This document shows, one piece after another, positions 26,122 to 35,642 of a stretch of 64,000 nucleotides of DNA. A program made the translations under genes and the position numbers. Source of the DNA: Natronorubrum bangense (GTDB taxonomy: Archaea; Halobacteriota; Halobacteria; Halobacteriales; Natrialbaceae). The notes under the pieces were generated by a model, which worked only from the letters and a program-made list of their open reading frames with translations, was not told the origin of the DNA and ran no database searches. Positions within the stretch are counted from its first letter, which is position 1, and every line of letters begins with the position of its first letter. The stretch spans positions 1,984,001-2,048,000 of the forward strand of contig NZ_CP031305.1 in the NCBI RefSeq assembly GCF_004799645.1. Reading direction: 5' to 3'.

Positions 26122-26187
26122 CCGTCTCGAGAGAAGAGCGAGAACCCGGTAATCGTTTCCCTGCCAGCGAGTCAACGATGCCGTCGA

Positions 26188-26328
26188 TTACTCGATCGGT
26201 GTCTGCCGGTTTCGCATGTCGGCACCACATTTCGGGCAGCGCTCCGGTGCTGTTGCACGGACGACGGTACCACAGCTAAAACACTCGTAGGTCGACTCTT
26301 CTTTTGGGTTGAGTTGAACGTCTTTCAT
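26188..26328 (-). CDS. Rubrerythrin-like zinc-ribbon microprotein
   Basis: A 46-residue protein on the minus strand, below the usual ORF size cut. It starts MKDVQLNPKEESTYECFSCG and has a second knuckle CPKCGADM, so one zinc ribbon with CxxC-CxxC. The tail ends NRQTPIE. Such proteins are widespread in haloarchaea and are annotated as rubrerythrin-like domain proteins, although there is no diiron domain. It overlaps nothing and sits just upstream of the methyltransferase gene. Confidence 0.8.
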   Translation of the reverse strand: MKDVQLNPKEESTYECFSCGTVVRATAPERCPKCGADMRNRQTPIE

Positions 26329-26418
26329 GGGTGGGTGTGGTTTCGATTTAACAATAATAGGGATATTAGGATATGAGTGTTCGTCAGATAGCTAGCGTCG
26401 GTGATCTGAAGGGGTTCA

Positions 26419-29307
26419 CTATTCAACCCTTGATGTAGTGTTTGCCGGGAGCCCGATCTCCTCGAAGAGGATAGTAAACAACGTTCGCTGCACAGTTCGG
26501 ATGTGGCGATAGAATGCAGCCGGTGAGATACCGAGCGTGTCTGCGATCTCGGCTCCCGAGCGATCCCGCGGGGATTCGAAGTAGCCGCCGTAGTACGCCA
26601 GCTGGACGACCTCGAGTTGGCGGTCGGTGAGTCGCTCGAGCAACTCGGCCCGGCGGTCGCTGGCGGCCGTTCGATCGACGCTGCGTTTTGCGTGTAGTTC
26701 GACATCCGAGAAGGCATGCGAGACGACGTCGATGCTTGCGTTCGCATCGACAGTCTGTGGAACATCGACGACGATCCGTGTCTGCTCAGGCGTCGCCTCG
26801 ACGCTGTGTAACACGACCCCGTGGTCTGCAAGCTGTAGCGCCAGAAACGGTGCTGAGAGTTCGAGCAGGATGGTCCCGGTCTCGGTACTGGGTTCGGTCC
26901 CGCTGATCACCTGTGCGCGTTCGACAGCGACGAGTTCGTCCGCGGCGTCGGCAACGACGTCCGGGGACGCGTTTGTGACCGTCGCGAACACTGCAGCGCC
27001 GTCCTCGTGGAGACGGACACCGCCGTCGAACGAAAGCACACAGTCGGTCGCCTGTGCGAGTCTAGAAAACACGAAGCCGTCGTCGAAGACGTCAAACTCG
27101 AGGCGCGTCCGGGAGTCGGTCAACAGCGCCTGTTTGCGTTCGGCAGCGGCGATCGCGGAGGCGATCGTCTCACCGAGTTCGGCGAGGACGGTCCGTGTCA
27201 CCTCGTCGAACGCGTCGGGCTGGTCGGCGTAGACGGTCAACACGCCGTAGGTGAACTGGTCGTAGGCAAGCGGCACGCTGGTGATCGACTGATACTCTCG
27301 AGCGAGCGCCTCGGAACGCCAGGGCTCGTCGTGGAGCCGATCGACGACGTTCGAGACGACGGTCACGTCGCGAGTCGTTGCCGTGAGGACTGCTGGCTCG
27401 CGTCCCTCCGCAAGCGACAGCGAGACGCTGTCGAGGTAGTCCTGTCCGCGCCCCGTCCCGCCGTGTGCGTTCACGGCGAGTCGATCGTCCGTCACGTCCG
27501 AGCTCCCGATCCAGGCGAACGAAAACCGGTCGGCAGACGTGAGCCGCTCGCAGACGGCAGCCTCGATCTCCGCTCGAGTTTCCGCCCGGACGAGTGCAGC
27601 GTCGAGTTCACGGATAATCTCGTTAACTCGATTGAGTCGGGTGAGTTCCCGGTTTCGCTGTTTGAGTTCACGGTCGCGTTCACGAAGCGTCCGTTCCCGT
27701 TCGACCCGATCGAGCGCCGCGGCTGCGGTCGTCGCGACGAGATCGGTCAGCTCTCGAGCGACGTCGTCGAACGCGTCGACGACCGGCGAGCCGACGACGA
27801 AGACACCGTGATCGCCCAGTGGGACGAACCCGCCACTCCTGAGATCGGTCGTCGGATCCGAGAGCGTATCCGCATCGTGGATGTCCGCGAAAAAGCGGGA
27901 CTGGCCCTCGACAAAGACGCCACCCGCGATGCTGTCGGTGGTGGCCCGCCGCTGTGAGAGCGGCCCGTGGAGCCGTTTTAGCCCCGACGAGACAGCAGCT
28001 GGCCGAAGCACGTTGTCGTCGGTGTCGAACAGGTAGGCCCCACTCGCCTCGAGATCGAGGATCTCGGGGGCATCTTCGACGATAATGTCTGCTATCTCGC
28101 GGTCGGTTTCGGCGTAGAGCAGCTTTCGCGTGGTTCGGTGAAGTGCGGTCAGTGCCTCCTCTCGGTGTTTGCGTGTCGTTACGTCCCGGCAGCTATAGAG
28201 GAGCGTGCCATCCTGAATCGAGACTTCGCGCACGTTGACCAACAACGTGCGTTCGCGGCCCGCCCTGTCGGTCGCCGTACACTCGATGTTGGTCAACACG
28301 CCGTCGGCCTCGAGAGCTGCCCGATCGAAGAGGTCCGGACCAAGGAGTTCGTCGATCGTCCCCATCTCGTGGATCTCGTCGTCGGTGTAGCCGAAAATGA
28401 AGTGGACGTTCGGACAGACGTAGGTAAACTCGCCCGCATCGTTCGTGATGAGGACGGTGTCGGTCATGTTGTTGAGCGTCACCCGATGCAGCTCCTCTGA
28501 TTCGCGCAACTCCTGTTCGAGACGGACTCGCTCGGTGACGTCAGTCGCCCGTGCAAGTAGCGAGACGACTGTCTCCGAGTCATCGTACACCGGTCGAATC
28601 GTCACCTCGAGCGTCCGCGGGTCAGCGGCGTCGCCAGCCTCGTCGGCGACCTGTGCCTGTGTCACCTCCCTGTGGACGATCTCGCCCGCCGCGGCCCGCT
28701 CGAGTGCTGCCTCGAGCACCGTCTGCCCTGCCTCGGCACACCGCCACCACGGGAGGTCAGCAAACGACTGCCCGCGGACGGCCGTCTCAGTCGTGTCGAT
28801 CGCCTCGAGGGCGACCTCGTTCGCTCGACGAACGTCTCCATCAGGCGTCAACACCCATGAATACGTTTTCGGGTCGTCGAACAGTGCACTGAACTGGCGC
28901 GACTGTGCGCGCCGTTCCCGTCGCTCTTGTCCTGCCTCGAGTGCGCGCTCGAGCGCTGCTGTCAGCTCTGTGGCGCGTCGATCTTCGGGGACGTACTCCG
29001 TCACGCCCGCTGTGATCGCTGCACTCGCAAGCGTTTCGTCGCCATCACTGGGTGCGAACACGACCGGACAGTCCGGCTCACGCTCGCGAACTCGCTCGAG
29101 GAGGTCCAGACCGCTTGCGTCCGGAAGCCGGTGGGGTGTCAGGATGCAGTCGACTGGCCGCTCTGTGAGCGTCTCGAGCGCCGCGGCTGCAGTCGACGCC
29201 GTGAGCAGTTCGGCGTCGCATTCGCTCTCGGCGACACTCGAGAGCAGGTCTCCATCGTCGGCAACGACGAGGAGGTGGGTGTCGTCGACGGTCCGTACAG
29301 AAGCCAT
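26419..29307 (-). CDS. Multi-domain sensor/HTH-10 regulator (pseudo-receiver, PAS, PAS, GAF, GAF, Bat, HTH)
   Basis: A 962-residue cytoplasmic regulator. In order: a receiver-like domain (about 1-125), PAS (about 135-260), PAS (about 278-385, ending SCRDVTTRKHREE), GAF (about 390-545), a coiled stretch RERDRELKQRNRELTRLN, a second GAF (about 570-720), the Bat-associated domain (about 735-890) and an HTH-10 domain (about 895-955, LTDRQLEVVQLAYYGGYFESPRDRSGAEIAD). The receiver shows LTPHRLP where the phosphorylated aspartate should be, so phosphotransfer is unlikely. It has no kinase domain and probably senses a ligand or redox state and binds DNA directly. Monocistronic. Confidence 0.87.
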   Translation of the reverse strand: MASVRTVDDTHLLVVADDGDLLSSVAESECDAELLTASTAAAALETLTERPVDCILTPHRLPDASGLDLLERVREREPDCPVVFAPSDGDETLASAAITAGVTEYVPEDRRATELTAALERALEAGQERRERRAQSRQFSALFDDPKTYSWVLTPDGDVRRANEVALEAIDTTETAVRGQSFADLPWWRCAEAGQTVLEAALERAAAGEIVHREVTQAQVADEAGDAADPRTLEVTIRPVYDDSETVVSLLARATDVTERVRLEQELRESEELHRVTLNNMTDTVLITNDAGEFTYVCPNVHFIFGYTDDEIHEMGTIDELLGPDLFDRAALEADGVLTNIECTATDRAGRERTLLVNVREVSIQDGTLLYSCRDVTTRKHREEALTALHRTTRKLLYAETDREIADIIVEDAPEILDLEASGAYLFDTDDNVLRPAAVSSGLKRLHGPLSQRRATTDSIAGGVFVEGQSRFFADIHDADTLSDPTTDLRSGGFVPLGDHGVFVVGSPVVDAFDDVARELTDLVATTAAAALDRVERERTLRERDRELKQRNRELTRLNRVNEIIRELDAALVRAETRAEIEAAVCERLTSADRFSFAWIGSSDVTDDRLAVNAHGGTGRGQDYLDSVSLSLAEGREPAVLTATTRDVTVVSNVVDRLHDEPWRSEALAREYQSITSVPLAYDQFTYGVLTVYADQPDAFDEVTRTVLAELGETIASAIAAAERKQALLTDSRTRLEFDVFDDGFVFSRLAQATDCVLSFDGGVRLHEDGAAVFATVTNASPDVVADAADELVAVERAQVISGTEPSTETGTILLELSAPFLALQLADHGVVLHSVEATPEQTRIVVDVPQTVDANASIDVVSHAFSDVELHAKRSVDRTAASDRRAELLERLTDRQLEVVQLAYYGGYFESPRDRSGAEIADTLGISPAAFYRHIRTVQRTLFTILFEEIGLPANTTSRVE

Positions 29308-29426
29308 TCATACCCAATACCGTTCGAAACTGATAGAATCCATCGCTTTTCGCCGCCGTAGACCGACCGCCGATCTGAACAGCGCACGGAATCCAGCACA
29401 CGCCGCGTTCGTCGATCACCCATTCG

Positions 29427-30281
29427 TTAGGCGTATTTCGACCAGTGGTCCCCCAACGGTATCCAGTCATCGTCGGGATCGACGTGTCCCGCGAGGACGG
29501 CGTTGAGCACGGCACCGAGCAGGAGACAGAGCCCACCGAAGTAAACCCATGTTAGAACCAACAGCACGGCACCGGCGATGTCGAACAGTGCGACGCTCTC
29601 TGAGGTCGCGACGTAGAGCCGAAAGCCGACGGCGAGGACGGTCCAGGAAAGCGCAGCGAACACTGTCCCCGGGAGCACCTCGCCGACCGAGACGTCTGGC
29701 TGGGGAAAGAGGTAGTACATCGGGAGGAAGACGGCCATCAACAGGCCGACGAGCAACACGGCACTGGCTGCTGTCATCCAGACCCCACCGACGAGAACCG
29801 AGAGACTGATGCCGACGACGCCGACCAGCATGACACCGACCGCGACCGTCGCCGTTACGAGGACGACGTTCAGGGCTGTGACCAGCGTGACCGTCGCGGC
29901 CGTGGTCACGTACGATTGGTTCTTTCGTGAGCCGTAGACGTCGGTAAACGCGCTGTTGACTGCCTGAAACAGGCGCACTGCACTCCACAGCAGAATGGCG
30001 ACTGCGAGGACCGCCGCCCGCGTCCGGTCGACGCCGGTCCCGACCGCTCCCTCGAGCCCGTCGTCAGTCACCATCCCTTCGAGGCCCGCCGCCGTCTCGA
30101 GGGCGCTCACCAGCGGCTCGAGCGAGTCGACGAGCGTGACGGCGACAAGCGCGAGGACGACCAGCGGGACGAGGGTGTTGAACGCGTGATAAGCCAGACC
30201 TGCAGAGGTGACGCTAATTTGGCGCTCGCGAGCAACTGCAGCGACGTCACGAACGATCGAGCGGGGACTCGAGTCGGCCAT
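29427..30281 (-). CDS. YihY/BrkB family membrane protein
   Basis: A 284-residue integral membrane protein with about six hydrophobic helices. The start ERQISVTSAGLAYHAFNTLVPLVVLAL and the later AVRLFQAVNSAFTDVYGSR and LTWVYFGGLCLLLGAVLNAV match the BrkB/YihY family (once mistaken for RNase BN). Function is unknown; transport or envelope roles have been suggested. The C-terminal tail is short and acidic. It lies just upstream of the large regulator gene on the same strand. Confidence 0.85.
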   Translation of the reverse strand: MADSSPRSIVRDVAAVARERQISVTSAGLAYHAFNTLVPLVVLALVAVTLVDSLEPLVSALETAAGLEGMVTDDGLEGAVGTGVDRTRAAVLAVAILLWSAVRLFQAVNSAFTDVYGSRKNQSYVTTAATVTLVTALNVVLVTATVAVGVMLVGVVGISLSVLVGGVWMTAASAVLLVGLLMAVFLPMYYLFPQPDVSVGEVLPGTVFAALSWTVLAVGFRLYVATSESVALFDIAGAVLLVLTWVYFGGLCLLLGAVLNAVLAGHVDPDDDWIPLGDHWSKYA

Positions 30282-30618
30282 ATCCCAATCTCGACGACGA
30301 TCCGGAAATCGCTTGGGCCGGCAGACGGATGATGGTGTGGCATCGACTTGCGCAGTGCAGGCGTGGCGGTGTCATCGATCAACGACATGTGGTCGACGAC
30401 ACCGCTTTTCTGTCTGCTGGAATCGTCTTCGGTGTCCGTTCCGACCTCGCCGACGATGGGCGCTTGAGCAGTCGACTGGGTCGGCCTGGATGATCACCAT
30501 AGCAGTTTCCCGTCGTCGCTCTTCGGTGGTTGACCGTTCAGTAGAGGGGCTGGTGGCGAGACAGTCGGTCGAGAAGGAGCGTGCCTGCAGTCGCGACTCT
30601 CTCGTTCACTGGTTCAGT

Positions 30619-31038
30619 CTATCCTTCGTCGAAGTCGAGGGCCACCGAGTTGATGCAGTAGCGTTTTCCGGTGGGATTGGGCCCATCATCGAAGACGTGA
30701 CCGAGGTGGCCGTCGCAGTTTGCACACAGGACCTCGGTCCGGCGCATGCCGTTGCTGGTGTCGAGTCGCGTCTCGATGCGATCGCCGTCGGTGTCGTAGA
30801 AACTGGGCCAGCCACAGCCCGACTCGAACTTGGTCTCAGAGTCGAACAGGACAGCACCACAGCCGGCACAGACGTAGCTTCCGTCGGCTTTGTGGTCGAC
30901 GAACTCGCCGCTAAATGGCGGCTCAGTCCCGGCTTCGCGAAGAATGCGGTACTCCTCTTCGCTCAGTTCGGCTCGCCACTCGCTGTCGCTCAAGGGTTGA
31001 TCAGCGTCGGAACCGTGTTCGTCCGTTTCGTGTGCCAT
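30619..31038 (-). CDS. msrB: Peptide-methionine (R)-S-oxide reductase
   Basis: A 139-residue MsrB that repairs methionine-R-sulfoxide in proteins. Two zinc knuckles, CAGCG and [12 protein letters not shown], surround the substrate pocket, and the catalytic cysteine is in [12 protein letters not shown] at the C-terminus. [11 protein letters not shown] is also conserved. The ATG at 31038 (MAHETDEHG) is taken over one nine codons upstream. No msrA is adjacent. Confidence 0.93.
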   Translation of the reverse strand: MAHETDEHGSDADQPLSDSEWRAELSEEEYRILREAGTEPPFSGEFVDHKADGSYVCAGCGAVLFDSETKFESGCGWPSFYDTDGDRIETRLDTSNGMRRTEVLCANCDGHLGHVFDDGPNPTGKRYCINSVALDFDEG

Positions 31039-31088
31039 GCAGATGAGTAGTACCGAGAGGCCCAAGAGTCTGTCTGCCTATGCCACAG

Positions 31089-31250
31089 TCATCGACTCGT
31101 GATCACGTCCGTACTGCCACATTCTGGACACTGTGTCATTCGCCCCAGTTTCGGAACCTCGATCCGTCGCCACGCGTCGTCACCGCCGGGGGCTTCGAAA
31201 CCACAGTTGCGACATCGTGACTTCCCGAGGCTGACTGATTCGGTTACCAT
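31089..31250 (-). CDS. Zinc-finger microprotein (CxxC-CxxC)
   Basis: A 53-residue protein read on the minus strand: start MVTESVSLGKSRCRNCGFE, a middle with WRRIEVPKLG, and a second knuckle CPECGSTDVITSR. Two CxxC pairs about 30 residues apart suggest a single zinc finger. It falls 50 bases upstream of msrB and may be co-transcribed. Such small zinc proteins are abundant in haloarchaea; some affect biofilm or swarming in Haloferax (general knowledge). Confidence 0.72.
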   Translation of the reverse strand: MVTESVSLGKSRCRNCGFEAPGGDDAWRRIEVPKLGRMTQCPECGSTDVITSR

Positions 31251-31389
31251 GCGTCCGAGTATGCCATTCTATGGCATAGGTGTTGTTCACGTCGTGCTTG
31301 ACACTCACCTCGAGTGATCGGTTCGTTGTTGCGACGAGTCGCTGTCACTGGTCAGACTCTCCCCCACCACAGTGGTGGTCTGACACGTA

Positions 31390-31965
31390 TCAATCAGAAC
31401 GAGACGATGGCGACTGGAGGTGAGCGCTGCTATAGCTTGTTGTTTGGTCGTCCAGCCGGTCGATGATCACTTCGTTGGGTTGTTGTTCGTCGTCGATGGG
31501 CACCGATGGATCCGTCTCCTCATCGACGAGTGCATCGATCCGATCGCCGACATCGATCGTGGTCTCGCCGTCGCGGCAGGGGGCGACATGGAGGAGTTCA
31601 TCGTCGCCGCTGAACTCGGCCAGGGCAACCGTCGGCAGTCGCCATACGTCGTACTGTTCGTCCGTGATCGAACACTCGATGTGCGTCTCTCGAAAGAACG
31701 GCTCGAGCGACCGACTGGTTTGGGCAGCCCACGACTCGAACGCCTCGAGTCGCGTTTCGATCCGCTGGAGCTGTGGAATCCGTGTCGTGTCCGCCGTCTG
31801 CCCGACGACTTTTCCCCAGACGCCGACCTCGACCGACTCGATCGGCGCGCTCGCCTCGAGGTCATCAAGCCGCTCGAGCGCCTGCTCCTGTGTCGGACCC
31901 GCGCTCATCGGTGTAAACGACCGAATCCAGAGCTCAACCGTTTTCGGGGTGGTGTGGTGTGACAC
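31390..31965 (-). CDS. Conserved haloarchaeal hypothetical protein
   Basis: A 191-residue acidic protein starting MSHHTTPKTVELWIRSFTPM. A predicted helix RLDDLEASAPIESVEVGVWGKVVG is followed by a region with CSITDEQYDVWRLPTVALAEF and CRDGETTIDVGDRIDALV. It belongs to a paralogous haloarchaeal family I recognise by the VELWIRS...VGVWGKVV pattern but for which I know no function. It ends in a disordered serine-rich tail. It is divergent from the Bat-like regulator at 32242. Confidence 0.7.
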   Translation of the reverse strand: MSHHTTPKTVELWIRSFTPMSAGPTQEQALERLDDLEASAPIESVEVGVWGKVVGQTADTTRIPQLQRIETRLEAFESWAAQTSRSLEPFFRETHIECSITDEQYDVWRLPTVALAEFSGDDELLHVAPCRDGETTIDVGDRIDALVDEETDPSVPIDDEQQPNEVIIDRLDDQTTSYSSAHLQSPSSRSD

Positions 31966-32241
31966 GCTGATCTCTTTTGAGGGTGTCTACGGATGTGTAC
32001 AAAAGTGTTGGTCGAGTCATCATTTCTCCTGACCTATCGTCTCGAGACAGCTGTAGCCAGTCCGTGCGTTTCGGACGGGGATCGCGGCGGAACCTGCGCA
32101 GCAATCACGGATCTCCGCGCTGTCTATTGGCGGTCACGGCTCGACTCATACGGTCTGCTGTACCGATGTACCGACGTGATCGAGATCGTCCGTCGATCGC
32201 GCCGAAACTGACGTCTCGCAGATCGGATCAACCGTTGCGAT

Positions 32242-34023
32242 ATGGTTCAAAGACGGGTGAAGATGTTCGAAGAGGCCGTCGACGAACTCGAGCCAAGCGA
32301 ACTGGCGGCCACCTCGGATCACCCGGTTTCGTTATGTGGCTCAAGCGCGAATCGCCTGCCAATGGAACACCGGCACGAACTCGCTGAAGCGACTCTCGAG
32401 ACGCTGCCGATCACCGTTGCTGTCATCGATACGGATGGCGAGATCCTGCTGACCAATCAGGCGTGGCGCGAGTTCGGTTCGGACGGGAACCGGACGGACC
32501 ACCTCGGCGTCGACTATATTGCGACTGCCGCAATCGACGACGACGACCATGCCAGATGCGCCATCGATGGTCTCGAGGCGGTCATCGACGGTGAGCAGGA
32601 GACGTTCTCCATGGAGTACCCCTGTCACACACCCGAACAGAAGCAGTGGTTCCTGATGCGAGCCAACCGGTTTACGATCGACGGCGACGTCCGAATCTCG
32701 ATCGTCCATCTCGAGATTACCGACCGCAAACTGGCGGAACTCGCCGTCGAGGAGACCACCGCCGAACTCCGCGAGGAACATCAGGCGCTCGAGCACGTCC
32801 TCGAGCGCGTCGATGGCCTGCTTCGGGATGTCACTGACGCCGTCGTCGGTGCACAGACACGCGACGAGATCGAACAGCAGGTGTGTGCGCGTCTCACCGA
32901 AACCGAGCCCTACGTTCTCGCCTGGATCGGTCGAGCAGACGTGACGAACAATCGACTCTCGCCACGCGAGTGGGCACGCAGCGGTGAAATTCCACTCGAG
33001 GACGGCGACCTCGTGCTTCGCTCGGACGCCAGCCATCCAGCCGTTCAGGCACTCGAGACGGGCGAGCCACAGGTGCTTCAGGACCTTGAGACGTTTTCGG
33101 AGGCGGACCACTGGTGGCCGACAGGGGCCGGCACGGCGTTTCAGTCGGTCGCTGCACTTCCGTTGACCTACGGCGATGTCACGTACGGCGTGCTCGTTCT
33201 CTTCGCCTCGAGGCCGCATGCCTTCGCCGAACGGGAGCGGCTCGTTCTCGAATCGCTCGCGGGGACGATCGCAACCGGCATGAACGCGATCGAGGCGCGA
33301 CATATGCTTGCGAGCGATACTGTCGTCGAGGTCGAGGTCGAGATCGAAGATCCGTCGCTGTTCGTGACGGCACTCGCGACTGAACTCGAGGCGACGATTA
33401 CCTACCGAGGACTGACCTACGACAAGGACGGAACACCGATTGCGTTTTTCCACGCCGATCGCACTGTCGACACCCCTCCCGCGGCGGGGCCGATCGAGGG
33501 CGTAACTGACGTGCGGATTCTGTCGGCGTACGACGAGGGAGCACTCCTCGAAGTTGCCGTTCGCGACAGCGTCGTGACGGCACTGTCCGAACACGGGGCA
33601 TCACTCCGGCGATTCGACGCCAGTGCCTCGGAGGGACATACGACGCACCCGACAGCGACCGGCGAAGCGTGTGCCGATCTCACTATTGACTTCCCGAACG
33701 GCCAGTCTGCACGCTCGGCGTACGACCTGCTCGAGCAGCGCTACGACACTGTCGAACTGATTCGCTACCACGAGACTGGCCACCCGACTGAAACGCCACA
33801 GAACATGGCAGCACGGCTGGAGTCGTCGCTTACCGATCGCCAACTGACGGCGCTTCGGAAGGCCTACTACGCCGATTACTTCGAGTGGCCACGCAACGTT
33901 TCGGGCGAAGAACTCGCCCGGTCGATGGATATCTCTCGCTCGACGTTTCACCAGCACCTCCGGACTGCCCAGCAAAAGCTCCTCGACGAGCTGTTTGAGG
34001 GGGATCGGCCCGAATCACAGTAG
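32242..34023 (+). CDS. Bat-like regulator (PAS, GAF, Bat domain, HTH-10) beside the carotenoid genes
   Basis: A 593-residue regulator. PAS covers about residues 45-170 (ITVAVIDTDGEILLTNQAWREFG to EITDRKLAE), a coiled linker follows, GAF covers about 185-340, the Bat-associated domain about 355-515, and HTH-10 about 530-585 (LTDRQLTALRKAYYADYFEWPR, SRSTFHQHLRTAQQKLL). Halobacterium Bat, with the same order of PAS, GAF and HTH, activates bacteriorhodopsin and phytoene synthase genes. Here the gene lies 230 bases upstream of crtB on the same strand, so control of carotenoid synthesis is a good inference. The start is uncertain: in-frame ATG codons at residues 8 and 41 are alternatives. Confidence 0.85.
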   Translation: MVQRRVKMFEEAVDELEPSELAATSDHPVSLCGSSANRLPMEHRHELAEATLETLPITVAVIDTDGEILLTNQAWREFGSDGNRTDHLGVDYIATAAIDDDDHARCAIDGLEAVIDGEQETFSMEYPCHTPEQKQWFLMRANRFTIDGDVRISIVHLEITDRKLAELAVEETTAELREEHQALEHVLERVDGLLRDVTDAVVGAQTRDEIEQQVCARLTETEPYVLAWIGRADVTNNRLSPREWARSGEIPLEDGDLVLRSDASHPAVQALETGEPQVLQDLETFSEADHWWPTGAGTAFQSVAALPLTYGDVTYGVLVLFASRPHAFAERERLVLESLAGTIATGMNAIEARHMLASDTVVEVEVEIEDPSLFVTALATELEATITYRGLTYDKDGTPIAFFHADRTVDTPPAAGPIEGVTDVRILSAYDEGALLEVAVRDSVVTALSEHGASLRRFDASASEGHTTHPTATGEACADLTIDFPNGQSARSAYDLLEQRYDTVELIRYHETGHPTETPQNMAARLESSLTDRQLTALRKAYYADYFEWPRNVSGEELARSMDISRSTFHQHLRTAQQKLLDELFEGDRPESQ

Positions 34024-34181
34024 CGTTCGAAAAGCGACCCTGAGGCTGCGCAGCGATCTCTGCCCTCTTATCGAGTGCATGATATTCGGGTTCATGTTCC
34101 GTTGACTGAACCTGCCATACGAATATATTGCTGAGTAACAACTGCAGTTTTGAATTAATTCACCTGACAGGAACAGTCATA

Positions 34182-34213
34182 CACCCCACTAGTGAGGGTG
34201 AGGTATTTTATAC
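34182..34213 (+). promoter_or_regulatory. crtB promoter with upstream dyad element
   Basis: TATTTTATAC at about 34205-34213 is a good TATA element 42-50 bases before the crtB ATG. Directly upstream, CACCCCACTAGTGAGGGTG (34182-34200) is an inverted repeat around ACTAGT with one extra base. Its position fits an upstream activating sequence, possibly for the Bat-like protein encoded next door. Confidence 0.5.
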
Positions 34214-34254
34214 GTATCTGTCGTATCATCGTCATCCCTCCGCAGCTAGCGGGT

Positions 34255-35217
34255 ATGAGACTGAGAATGCAACAGGAACATATTGATAAAGGCAAGGCGA
34301 TCCAGAAGCAGACCGGTAAAACGTTCTACCTCGCAACCAGATTCCTTCCGAAACGGGTCCGCCACGCCACGCACGTCCTCTATGCGTTCTTCCGGATCGC
34401 TGATGAGGTCGTCGACGATGCAGCTGGCGTCCCACCCGACGAACAGCGGGCCGAACTCGAGGCGCTTCGCGAACAGGCCCTCGGCAACACCGACCCTGAT
34501 GGTCCCGTCCTCGAGGCGTTTACCGAACTCCGTCGGGAGTACGACATCGCTGATGCCGAAATCGAGACGTTTATCGATGCGATGCAGTCGGATATCGACA
34601 CCGACCGCTATGAGACGTACGACGACCTCGAGACGTATATGCGCGGTTCAGCCGCTGCTGTCGGCGTGATGATGACCGCGATTATGGACCCCAAGGATCG
34701 GGAGACGGCGCTTCCACACGCCGTCAAACTCGGCGAGGCGTTCCAGATGACGAACTTCCTGCGAGACGTTCGTGAGGACATCATCGAACGCAACCGGATC
34801 TATCTGCCACAGAAAACGCTTCATGCACATGGCGTCTCACCCGAACAGATCGAACGCCTCAAGCACTCGGAGTCGTTCGCGTCGGTGATGGCCACGGAGC
34901 TCAAGCGAACGGAAGAGCTCTATCGGGAAGGCGTTGCTGGCATTCGGTATCTGCCCGAGGACTGTCAGCTTCCCGTGTTGCTTGCGGCTGTCCTCTATGC
35001 GGAACATCACACTGTCATCCGTAATCTGGAGTACGACGTTCTCAGTCACGAGCCGGAGCTGTCGTCGGCCCGAAAGCTCTGGTGTCTCGCCAAGACTCGA
35101 TGGCACTGGCACTGGAACCGCGATCCTGAAGCCGTCTTCCAGCGTGTCTCGGCCGTTCCCGCACTCGAGACGGATCGAAGCGGACCCGGACACGGCGGTC
35201 GCGTGCCGACGCGATAA
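34255..35217 (+). CDS. crtB: Phytoene synthase
   Basis: A 320-residue squalene/phytoene synthase that condenses two geranylgeranyl diphosphates to phytoene, the first committed step of carotenoid synthesis. The first aspartate-rich motif is RIADEVVDDAAG near residue 48 and the second RDVREDIIERNRIYLP near residue 178; TRFLPKRVRHATHVLYAFFR is a typical N-terminal stretch. The ATG at 34255 is chosen, with 34267 (MQQEHIDKGKA) equally possible. It is followed on the opposite strand by the genes that convert lycopene to bacterioruberin. Confidence 0.92.
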   Translation: MRLRMQQEHIDKGKAIQKQTGKTFYLATRFLPKRVRHATHVLYAFFRIADEVVDDAAGVPPDEQRAELEALREQALGNTDPDGPVLEAFTELRREYDIADAEIETFIDAMQSDIDTDRYETYDDLETYMRGSAAAVGVMMTAIMDPKDRETALPHAVKLGEAFQMTNFLRDVREDIIERNRIYLPQKTLHAHGVSPEQIERLKHSESFASVMATELKRTEELYREGVAGIRYLPEDCQLPVLLAAVLYAEHHTVIRNLEYDVLSHEPELSSARKLWCLAKTRWHWHWNRDPEAVFQRVSAVPALETDRSGPGHGGRVPTR

Positions 35218-35388
35218 GCCAGCGTCCGACCCGCAGTACCGTGAGCTCCGTCTCAGGCTGCGAGACCCACCGTCGCGCGGCATCAACCGGCGACCGACAG
35301 AGATCGGTGAGTGTGTGGTCCGCCGAACCAGCACCGTTCACTCTCGAAGCACGGCTCGATAGATGCGAGTGGAACCCCTTGCCAAGGC

Positions 35389-35550
35389 TCACTCCGAGAT
35401 ATCCGTTTCAGTCTGGGCTTCGGTTTCGGCGACCACGAACTTCGCCAGTTTCTGTTTCGTATGCACCGTGACGAGATGGTCTTCTAAGTTCCGATCACGC
35501 GACGGCACGTCGTGACAGATCGGACACACGATACTGTCTCTAGTTGCCAT
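35389..35550 (-). CDS. C2H2 zinc-finger microprotein
   Basis: A 53-residue protein starting MATRDSIVCPICHDVPSRD with HLVTVHTKQKL, a classical CxxC-x(n)-HxxxxH zinc finger, followed by an acidic tail ending DISE. Single C2H2 fingers occur in a number of haloarchaeal microproteins and may bind nucleic acid. It lies between crtB and cruF, transcribed in the direction of neither crtB; a link with pigment genes is only positional. Confidence 0.75.
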   Translation of the reverse strand: MATRDSIVCPICHDVPSRDRNLEDHLVTVHTKQKLAKFVVAETEAQTETDISE

Positions 35551-35642
35551 ATGACATTCTCTGTGTCGAGGAACAAAAGCGTAGAGCACGCATGTTCGGC
35601 CTGCGATATCCTCGTCACCGGTTGGCGGCGCTCTCGTGGCGT

